Below, in pieces: positions 6,251 to 12,087 of a DNA stretch of 12,087 bases. The position numbers were made by a program, and so were the translations under genes. This DNA is from Panacagrimonas sp. (GTDB lineage Bacteria; Pseudomonadota; Gammaproteobacteria; Nevskiales; Nevskiaceae). Under the pieces are notes generated by a model that made no database searches, was not told where the DNA came from, and worked only from the letters and a program-made list of their open reading frames with translations. The DNA lies in the NCBI GenBank assembly GCA_021773655.1, contig JAJFJX010000256.1, forward strand, positions 1 through 12,087, in the 5' to 3' direction. Numbering within the stretch: position 1 is the first letter of the stretch; every line of letters starts with the position of its first letter.

Positions 6251-7227
6251 CCGGCGCGGATCCCGGACGGACTGGCACTCGATCGCTCCAGACCGCCTGG
6301 CAGGCGCTGATCGACTCCGGTGGCTTGATCTATCTCGGGCTCGTTGTGCTCATGGTGGTGTTCGCTTTTGCGTCGCCGGTTTTCCTAAGCGCCGAGAACT
6401 TCGCAAATATCGGGCGCCAAACGACGCTGGTCTCGATCATAGCGGTTGGAATGGCCCTCGTGATCATCAGTGGGGAATTCGACCTCTCGGTCGGCTCCGT
6501 GATGGCGCTCGCAGGCGTGTTTGCTGCGTTGGCGATGAAAGAGTTCGGCCACAGCTGGATGGTTGGCGGCTTGGTTGCACTCGCGACCGGCGCCTTCGTG
6601 GGCATGGTCAATGGCGTGATCACGGTCAAGCTCAAAATGCCATCGTTTCTCATCACCCTCGGCTCGCTGAGTATCGCTCGAGGTATCGCGTTGCTCGTTA
6701 CAGGCACGCGACCGGTCAACATTCTCAGCGACGACTACATCATGATCTTCGGCGAAGGGCACCTCGCCGGGATCCCCGTTCCCATCGTCTGGACGATTGT
6801 CGCTGCCATCGGCGGCGTCGTCCTACTCCACTTCACCACGTTCGGGCGCAAGATATACGCCACCGGCGGCAACACGACCGCCGCACGATATTCGGGCATC
6901 AACACCGATTTTGTGAAGGTCATCACTCTCACGTTGACCGGTATGTTGGCGGGCCTTGCTGCGATGGTGCTGACGGCGCGCTCGCACGCTGCGCGCCCAG
7001 ATGCCGGCGTCGGGATCGAGCTCGACGTAATCGCGGCTGTGATTCTTGGTGGCGCTGCTCTTGGCGGCGGGACGGGGACCATCGTCGGCGCTCTCGTCGG
7101 AAGCCTGATCATCGGCGTTCTCAACAATGGGCTGAATCTTGTCGGCGTAGACCCTTCACTCCAGCTTGCGGTCAAAGGCCTGATTATTTGGAGTGCGATC
7201 GCCCTGAGCAAAAAGCGCAAGCGATGA
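6247..7227 (+). CDS. Sugar ABC transporter permease (RbsC-like, CUT2 family)
   Basis: This 326-residue inner-membrane protein has about 8-10 hydrophobic segments, the first at about 28-45. The start is GTG 6247, inside a GTGA overlap with the dehydrogenase stop, which suggests translational coupling; no strong ribosome site is seen. Family motifs are NFANIGRQTTLVSIIAVG at about 51-68, SGEFDLSVGS near 75-84, and the cytoplasmic coupling region GRKIYATGGN followed by AARYSGI. ELDVIAAVILGGAALGGGTG comes near the C-terminus and a basic KKRKR tail ends the protein. It would form the membrane channel with the ATPase encoded 25 bp downstream, as a homodimer now that the second permease gene after the ATPase is broken. 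Confidence 0.9.
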   Translation: MTGADPGRTGTRSLQTAWQALIDSGGLIYLGLVVLMVVFAFASPVFLSAENFANIGRQTTLVSIIAVGMALVIISGEFDLSVGSVMALAGVFAALAMKEFGHSWMVGGLVALATGAFVGMVNGVITVKLKMPSFLITLGSLSIARGIALLVTGTRPVNILSDDYIMIFGEGHLAGIPVPIVWTIVAAIGGVVLLHFTTFGRKIYATGGNTTAARYSGINTDFVKVITLTLTGMLAGLAAMVLTARSHAARPDAGVGIELDVIAAVILGGAALGGGTGTIVGALVGSLIIGVLNNGLNLVGVDPSLQLAVKGLIIWSAIALSKKRKR

Positions 7228-7252
7228 CAGCCGGCCGGGGGGATCACTAGAG

Positions 7253-8809
7253 ATGAGTAACACCCAGGGCGGGGTGGTTACCGCGGAGCGCTCTTCCGCC
7301 CCGCCACTCATCGAGCTCGATGGCGTCGTCAAGCGTTTCGGGAGCGTGGAAGCGCTTCGTGGAGTCCATTTTGATCTGCTCCCGGGCGAAGTGCATGCAC
7401 TGCTCGGGCAAAACGGCGCCGGCAAGTCCACCCTGATCAAAATCTTCGCGGGTGTTCTCGACAAAGACGACGGGATCATCCGGGTCGAAGGTGAGGAGAC
7501 TGCGTTCAAATCGGCCGCGGCGGCACGCGATGCCGGCGTCGCGGTCGTCTATCAGGAGCTGAGCCTCGTCCCGTCTATGCGGGTCGCTGACAATCTTTTC
7601 CTCGCCCGCGAGCCGAGCCGTTTCGGCCTGGTCAACCGGCGGAAATTGGTCGCCGATGCCCGCCGTTTCCTTGAGGAGCAAGGATTACCGCTCAACCCGA
7701 ATGCGCGTGTCGAGCATCTACCATTCGCGTATCGGCAGCTCACCGAGATTGCAAAGGCGCTTTTTGGCGAGGTTCGTATCCTAATCCTAGACGAACCGAC
7801 GTCATCGCTTTCACGCGGTGAGGAAGAAATCCTGTTCGACGCGGTTCGGCAGGCCTGCAGTCGGGGGGTGGGCGTTATCTATGTTACGCACCGGCTCGAG
7901 GAGGTGTTCAAGCTCTCCGACCGGGTCACTGTGCTGCGAGATGGCGCCAATGTCGGGACCTTCGAAACGCGCGACGCCACGATGGAGAAGCTGGTCAGCG
8001 CGATCGTGGGTCCGTCGCACGAGGGAGTTGTGAGCGAGCACGTGCGCTACGAACGTGCCGCCTCAGGCCGGGACGTGCCGCCCGTCGTCGAACTCGTCGA
8101 CGTGAGCAATGATCGCCTGCACAACGTCGACCTAGCGGTGAGGCCCGGCGAAGTTGTGGGCCTGGCCGGGATGACCGGCAGCGGGCGCACTGAGATCCTT
8201 GAGACGATTTTCGGCCTCCGCAAGGTTGCGTCGGGGGAGCTGCGTGTGAGTGGCGAGAAGAAGCGCCTTGCGCGCGGACCGATCCAAGCGATCGAGCTCG
8301 GAATCGGTCTGGTGCCGGAGGACCGGCACGTTCAGGGTCTCGTGCTTGATCACTCGATCGAACGCAATCTCGCCTTGCCACATCTCGACCAGCTCGATTT
8401 CTTCGGCCTGTTTCGCCGGCGCGAATCAAAGACCCGTGCACGTTCTGTCATTGATGCGCTCTCGATCAAGACACCATCGAGTGGCACGCAGGCAGCCGAG
8501 CTCTCCGGTGGTAATCAACAGAAGGTCGTGTTCGGCCGTTGGAGCGATCCGACGCCCAAACTGCTTTTGCTCGACGAACCGACGGTCGGAGTCGACGTTG
8601 GCGCGCGCGAACAGATTTACGACGTCGTCCGCCGCGTGGTCAGCAGCGGCTCTGCGGTTCTCATCGTGTCGTCCGATCTCGGCGAGCTGCTCATGCTCAC
8701 CGACCGAGTGGCGATCGTCGCCGACGGCCGCGTGGTGGAGGTCCTCGACGTTGCAGAGATCCGCAATGAGGAGCACCTCCACCAAATCGTCCAAGAGGCG
8801 CAGTCATGA
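7253..8809 (+). CDS. Sugar ABC transporter ATP-binding protein, tandem nucleotide-binding domains (RbsA-like)
   Basis: The 518-residue cytoplasmic ATPase energises the importer. Domain 1 has a canonical P-loop GQNGAGKST (52-60), Walker B ILILDEPT (176-183) and switch His213 (VTHRLEE). Its signature position reads LPFAYRQ (156-162) and not LSGGQ. Domain 2 has a P-loop-like GMTGSGRT (306-313) in which Lys is replaced by Arg312, a good signature LSGGNQQ (418-424), Walker B LLLLDEPT (437-444), and SSD in place of the switch His (473-475). One composite ATP site (P-loop 1 with signature 2) looks competent and the other degenerate, as is usual in this family. A GGGGGG run about 10 bases upstream supports ATG 7253. 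The stop overlaps the start of the broken permease gene by ATGA. Confidence 0.92.
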   Translation: MSNTQGGVVTAERSSAPPLIELDGVVKRFGSVEALRGVHFDLLPGEVHALLGQNGAGKSTLIKIFAGVLDKDDGIIRVEGEETAFKSAAAARDAGVAVVYQELSLVPSMRVADNLFLAREPSRFGLVNRRKLVADARRFLEEQGLPLNPNARVEHLPFAYRQLTEIAKALFGEVRILILDEPTSSLSRGEEEILFDAVRQACSRGVGVIYVTHRLEEVFKLSDRVTVLRDGANVGTFETRDATMEKLVSAIVGPSHEGVVSEHVRYERAASGRDVPPVVELVDVSNDRLHNVDLAVRPGEVVGLAGMTGSGRTEILETIFGLRKVASGELRVSGEKKRLARGPIQAIELGIGLVPEDRHVQGLVLDHSIERNLALPHLDQLDFFGLFRRRESKTRARSVIDALSIKTPSSGTQAAELSGGNQQKVVFGRWSDPTPKLLLLDEPTVGVDVGAREQIYDVVRRVVSSGSAVLIVSSDLGELLMLTDRVAIVADGRVVEVLDVAEIRNEEHLHQIVQEAQS

Positions 8810-9116
8810 GCAAAAGCGTCTTGGGTCGCGGGAGAATCCGACAACGTTCTCGATATCGCACGGCAGCGAATCCTCTCCGGCGAGGGGATGATCTACATCG
8901 AGTTCATCATCTTGATTCTCGGTCTCGTCGCCGTTCTTTCTCACGCTTTCGAACTTCGAGAATATCGGGCGCCAGACGGCGCTCGTCTCGATCATCGCCG
9001 TCGGCATGATCTTTGTCATCGTCTCCGGCGAGTTTGATCTCTCGGTCGGCCCAGTGGTCGCGTTGGCGGGCGTGACGGCGGCGATCGCTATGCGTCTATT
9101 CGGCGACTCTTTTGTT
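8806..9116 (+). pseudogene. Second sugar ABC permease, frameshifted and 3'-truncated (RbsC-like)
   Basis: The gene begins at ATG 8806 in an ATGA overlap with the ATPase, but its protein is spread over three frames. Removing one A from the run at 8812-8815 opens MSKASWVAGESDNVLDIARQ. That frame then runs through EGMIYIEFIILILGLVAVL to about 8935. From about 8928 the third frame gives SPFFLTLSNFENIGRQT, then SIIAVGMIFVIVSGEFDLSVG and LFGDSFV at about 9116, where permease similarity stops. About 105 of some 320-330 residues remain, lacking most membrane helices, so no permease can be made. The second shift is explained by loss of one 11-bp copy (TCGCCGTTCTT) of a direct repeat, which suggests true decay rather than a read error. 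Its intact form probably paired with the permease at 6247. Confidence 0.85.
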
Positions 9117-9246
9117 GCATTTTGTCAATGCCCGCCAGTCAAGCCTCCGCGCGGGCCATCCGCCATCTGCGTGCAAATACCGCATTGACGCTGCATAAAC
9201 GATCTGCAGTGTTAAGCTTGTTCTGGAATCAACGGTTGGGTGATCA
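9117..9246. other. Junction between broken permease and NIPSNAP-like gene, possible weak promoter
   Basis: Sequence similarity to permeases ends near 9116 and nothing recognisable replaces it. No terminator hairpin with a T-run closes the preceding operon. A TTGACG hexamer at 9185-9190, with TGTTAA at 9210-9215 (19-bp spacer), could be a weak promoter for the following gene. No insertion-sequence terminal repeat or target duplication could be recognised. Confidence 0.3.
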
Positions 9247-9552
9247 ATGCCTTCGCAGCTGCGCATCTACAAAATCAAGCCCGGGCAGATGGACAAATGG
9301 TTGCGCTTCTTCAATCAGAAGGTCGTGCCGATGCATCGCAAATTCGGCATCCCGGCGCGCATTGGTTGGGTGAATGCCGTGGATTCTGAGTTCATTTGGG
9401 TCCGCGACTTCGCCGACGGCGAACCCGTCGAGGCTCAAGAAAATCGCTATATGACCTCGGAGGAACGCCGACGCGTGATCGGCGACGAACCCAAGACCTA
9501 CATCGAAAGCGCCGTCGTCCGCCTCGTCGATCTCGCCTACGACAGCAAGTGA
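9247..9552 (+). CDS. NIPSNAP-like small protein
   Basis: This 101-residue protein has the pattern of a NIPSNAP/dimeric alpha-beta barrel domain. The N-terminal strand QLRIYKIKPGQMDKWLRFF is followed by a helix to VVPMHRKFG. Next come a second strand with WVNAVDSEFIWVRDF and a region about YMTSEERRRV with the helix-breaking pattern seen in stress-responsive barrel proteins. It fills the whole usual length of the domain (about 100 residues) and has no signal peptide. The role of bacterial NIPSNAP proteins is largely unknown; some act as small enzymes or oligomeric barrels. Start ATG 9247 gives the first strand directly, although the ribosome site is weak. It lies downstream of the broken permease and converges on the minus-strand permease, with 29 bp between stops, so its link to sugar use is only positional. 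Confidence 0.72.
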   Translation: MPSQLRIYKIKPGQMDKWLRFFNQKVVPMHRKFGIPARIGWVNAVDSEFIWVRDFADGEPVEAQENRYMTSEERRRVIGDEPKTYIESAVVRLVDLAYDSK

Positions 9553-9581
9553 CCGAACCTCGATCGGCCTGGCTCAGGTCG

Positions 9582-10574
9582 TCATTTCTTGGTGAAGGCG
9601 ACGGCCGCAACGATAATCACGCCCTTAATAACGAGCTGCAGCGCCGAACCGACCCCGATCAACACCAAGCCGTTGTTCAGCGTGCCGATGATCAGGCTGC
9701 CCAGCAGCGTGCCCAGAATCAGACCCCGCCCGCCGAACAGACTACTGCCGCCAAGGATCACGGCGGCGATCACGTCGAGCTCGAGCCCCTGCACGACGTC
9801 TGGTCGTGCAGCATGCGACCGAGCGCTCAGGACCAGCGCCGCCAGGCCGGCCAGCATGCCGGTGATCAAAAAAGCGATGGTCGTTGTCATCTTGGTATTG
9901 ATGCCCGAGTATCGCGCCGCCGTCGCGTTCCCACCCGTCGCGTAGACCCGGCGCCCATAGACGTTGTAGTGCAGCAATAACACGCCGAAAATCACCACCA
10001 GCACGGTCCAGATGATCGGCGCCGGTATGCCCGCGACTTGGCCTTCGCCAAACACGGCGTAGTAGGTTTCGTTGGCGATCAGCACCGGCTTGGTGTTGGT
10101 GATCAGCAACGCCACCCCGCGCACCGCGCTCAGCGTCCCCAGGGTGACCAGGAACGACGGGATCATCAAGCGCGTCGTCACGAACCCATTGATGAACCCG
10201 ACGATAGCGCCCGTGCCCAGCGCGGCGACCGCCCCGATGATCCAAAAATCCGCGATCTGCTCCATCGCCAGCGCCGCTGTCATACCGGCCAGCGCCAAGG
10301 TCGACCCGATCGAAAGATCGATGTTGCCGGACACGATGACGAACGTCATGCCGACCGCGATGATCGACACCAGCGTGGTTTGCCGCCCGATGTTCAGGAA
10401 GTTGTCGACCGACAGAAAAAACGGTGACGCGACGCTGAACACCACCAGCAGGACGGCGAACGCAAGATAGAGCGCGTACGGCTTGTCGCCCGCCAGCAGC
10501 AGCACCGCCACCTTGCGCAACCAGGCAGGTCGTTGCTCCATTTCACCTGCAGCTTCGCTAACGTCTTGGGTCAT
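9582..10574 (-). CDS. Sugar ABC transporter permease of the second transporter (RbsC-like)
   Basis: This 330-residue multi-span inner-membrane protein reads leftwards from ATG 10574. An N-terminal soluble stretch of about 30 residues precedes the first helix. Motifs match the CUT2 family: SPFFLSVDNFLNIGRQT, SGNIDLSIGS, the coupling region GRRVYATGGNATAARYSGI, ELDVIAAVILGG and a final Lys pair. The start overlaps the stop of the ATPase gene by ATGA (10571-10574), so both are translated together. It is clearly related to the plus-strand permease, but the motif reads NIDLSIGS where that copy has EFDLSVGS, so it is a separate lineage and not a local copy. The stop faces the NIPSNAP-like gene with no convincing terminator in the 29-bp gap. 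A binding-protein gene for this system is not in the window and probably lies beyond the right edge. Confidence 0.9.
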   Translation of the reverse strand: MTQDVSEAAGEMEQRPAWLRKVAVLLLAGDKPYALYLAFAVLLVVFSVASPFFLSVDNFLNIGRQTTLVSIIAVGMTFVIVSGNIDLSIGSTLALAGMTAALAMEQIADFWIIGAVAALGTGAIVGFINGFVTTRLMIPSFLVTLGTLSAVRGVALLITNTKPVLIANETYYAVFGEGQVAGIPAPIIWTVLVVIFGVLLLHYNVYGRRVYATGGNATAARYSGINTKMTTTIAFLITGMLAGLAALVLSARSHAARPDVVQGLELDVIAAVILGGSSLFGGRGLILGTLLGSLIIGTLNNGLVLIGVGSALQLVIKGVIIVAAVAFTKK

Positions 10575-12087
10575 GACACGCTCTCGTAATCAGCCTGTGT
10601 CGTCTGAATAAGATGGTGGAGTTCTTCTTCGCCGTTGATCTCGTCGCGATCGACGGTCTGCACGATCCGGCCGTCGACAACGATCGAGATCCGCCGGCAT
10701 AAGATCAGCAGTTCGACCAGGTCGGAGGAAACGACCAACACGCCGGTGCCGTTCCGCGCCGCGCCGCGCACAACGTCGTAGATTTCTTCGCGCGCGCCGA
10801 CGTCGACCCCGACGGTCGGCTCATCGAGCAAAAACACCTTCAGCCGCGGCGCAGTCCACTTGGCGAACACTACCTTCTGCTGATTGCCGCCTGAGAGGTT
10901 GCTCAAGATCGTCGACGGACCCGGCGCCTTGATCGCCAGTTTCTGCATCGCAACTTCTGCCAACCGGAATGATTCGCGGCGTTTGAACCACCCGTGGCGC
11001 ACCAGTTGCGGCAGTCTCGGCAGCGCCAGATTGCGCTCGATGCTGTGGTCAAGCACCAGGCCCTGTAGGTGCCGATCTTCCGGAGCCAGTGCGATGCCTA
11101 ACGCGATCGCGTCCGCCGGGTCGCGCACCTCGTGGCGTTGCCCATCAACCGTAATCTTGCCGGATTCGATGCGTCGCAACCCGAATATCGTCTCCAAGAT
11201 CTCGGTCCGGCCGCTCCCGATCAGGCCGGCAAGACCATGTATCTCACCGCCGTTCAACGTCAGGTCGACCCCGTTCAACCTGTCGTTGCCGACGTTCGAC
11301 ATCGTTAGCACTGGCTTGCGGCGCGCGAGCCCGGCATCCGCGCTGCCCGCTGCCGCCGGATGCTCATGCAGTTGTTCGTGACCGGCCCCGACGATGGCCG
11401 TCACCAGTTCCCGCATGTTGGTATCCGCCGTGGCGAAGGTGCCAACGTTGAGGCCGTCGCGCAAAACCGTGACCCGCTGCGACAACCTAAAGACTTCGTT
11501 GAGCCGATGGGTAACGTAGATCACGCCGACGCCGCGTTCGGTCACCGCCCGCACGGCGTCGAACAGGATTTCCGCCTCGTCGGCACTCAGCGCTGACGTC
11601 GGCTCGTCCAGCACTAGCACCCGCGCGTCGCCGGTCAGCGCCTTGCCGATTTCCGTCATTTGCCGGAACGCAAACGGCAGGTCGCCGACCGTCGCCCGCG
11701 GATCGAGAGCGATCCCGTATTTCTCGAGCACCGCGGTCGCCTCGGCCATCAGCTGCCGGCGCTTGACGAAACCCAGCCGGCGTCGCGGCTCGCGGCCAAG
11801 AAACAGGTTCGCCGCCACCGACAGAGACTCGACCAGGCTCAAGTCTTGATAAACAACGGAGATCCCGGCGTTCCGGGATTCAGCTGCTGACTGAAAGAAG
11901 GAAACGCGCTTACCCGATATCTCGATGTCGCCGGCATCGGCGCTGTCCACGCCGCTCAGTATCTTGATCAGCGTCGATTTGCCGGCACCGTTCTCTCCCA
12001 GCAGGGCATGGACCTCACCCGGGAGCAGGTCGAAGCTGGCACCGCGCAACGCCCGCACCCCACCGAAGCTCTTGGTAATCCCGCTCA
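10571..12087 (-). CDS. Sugar ABC transporter ATP-binding protein of the second transporter, 5' end cut by window
   Basis: The frame reads leftwards from the right edge and stays open to it. Codons before a GTG at 12058 give SGITKSFGG, the normal beginning of the first nucleotide-binding domain, so the true start is at or beyond 12087 and GTG 12058 is internal. About 504 residues are visible. Domain 1 has P-loop GENGAGKST, signature-position LPFAFRQ, Walker B VLVLDEPTSALS and YVTHRLNE. Domain 2 has the degenerate P-loop GLIGSGRTE, signature LSGGNQQ, Walker B FLLDEPTVGVDVGA and VSSDLVELL. The arrangement matches the ATPase at 7253, including the unusual LPFA(Y/F)RQ in the first signature. The gene is followed with an ATGA overlap by its permease. 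The sugar is unknown. Confidence 0.92.
   Translation of the reverse strand, partial: SGITKSFGGVRALRGASFDLLPGEVHALLGENGAGKSTLIKILSGVDSADAGDIEISGKRVSFFQSAAESRNAGISVVYQDLSLVESLSVAANLFLGREPRRRLGFVKRRQLMAEATAVLEKYGIALDPRATVGDLPFAFRQMTEIGKALTGDARVLVLDEPTSALSADEAEILFDAVRAVTERGVGVIYVTHRLNEVFRLSQRVTVLRDGLNVGTFATADTNMRELVTAIVGAGHEQLHEHPAAAGSADAGLARRKPVLTMSNVGNDRLNGVDLTLNGGEIHGLAGLIGSGRTEILETIFGLRRIESGKITVDGQRHEVRDPADAIALGIALAPEDRHLQGLVLDHSIERNLALPRLPQLVRHGWFKRRESFRLAEVAMQKLAIKAPGPSTILSNLSGGNQQKVVFAKWTAPRLKVFLLDEPTVGVDVGAREEIYDVVRGAARNGTGVLVVSSDLVELLILCRRISIVVDGRIVQTVDRDEINGEEELHHLIQTTQADYESVS

Noticed and set aside
6216..7250. 344-codon plus-strand open frame overlapping the permease
   Set aside because: It is out of frame with a clear RbsC-like permease over nearly its whole length. 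Its translation is Arg-rich with no recognisable domain, typical of a GC-rich shadow frame.
9111..9140. Insertion-sequence end at the permease truncation point
   Set aside because: The sequence after 9116 has no recognisable terminal inverted repeat, target duplication or transposase fragment.
9396..9980. 194-codon plus-strand frame across the NIPSNAP-like gene end and the minus permease
   Set aside because: It overlaps two supported genes in other frames, is full of Arg and Gln, and has no motif.
12056..12058. GTG 12058 as the start of the second ATPase
   Set aside because: Open codons upstream encode SGITKSFGG, a conserved part of the ATPase domain, so the GTG is internal and the real start lies at or beyond the right edge.

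Overview
The window is a sugar-uptake and sugar-breakdown locus from a GC-rich Gram-negative bacterium. The ABC subunits are of the ribose/rhizopine type, the binding proteins have periplasmic signal peptides, and a ROK regulator stands divergent to the operon. Together these suggest an alphaproteobacterium, but there is no rRNA or other marker to prove it.

Layout. At 1-209 (minus) is the N-terminal part of a ROK-family regulator, cut by the window edge. A divergent, AT-richer control region follows at 210-475, with a TTGACA -35 box and three alternating copies of the hexamer TTTAAC/GTTAAA. The plus-strand operon begins with a remnant of a TIM-barrel sugar isomerase (from 476) and a structured linker. 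It continues with two paralogous periplasmic sugar-binding proteins (758-1882, 1952-3094), an alpha/beta hydrolase with an Asp nucleophile (3129-4013), an intact TIM-barrel isomerase (4168-4998), a Gfo/Idh/MocA NAD(P) oxidoreductase (5081-6250), an ABC permease (6247-7227) and a double-domain ABC ATPase (7253-8809). Last comes a frameshifted, truncated second permease (8806 to about 9116). A small NIPSNAP-like protein (9247-9552, plus) then faces a second ATPase/permease pair on the minus strand (12087 down to 9582). That ATPase runs off the right edge.

How the genes fit together. The two binding proteins, permease and ATPase would import a sugar, anhydrosugar or glycoside. The dehydrogenase closely resembles, from memory, levoglucosan-dehydrogenase-like Gfo/Idh/MocA enzymes. 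With the TIM-barrel isomerase it suggests oxidation to a 3-keto sugar followed by elimination, hydration or isomerisation. The ROK protein is the obvious candidate local regulator. The substrate cannot be fixed from sequence alone.

The most notable points are signs of decay and remodelling. The first and last genes of the operon are both 3'-truncated paralogues of intact genes inside it. The broken permease carries two lesions that can be reconstructed: a +1 in an A-run and an 11-bp slippage deletion. The two binding proteins share a C-terminal CX5C tail. I saw no CRISPR array, tRNA, rRNA, intact insertion sequence or clearly new system.
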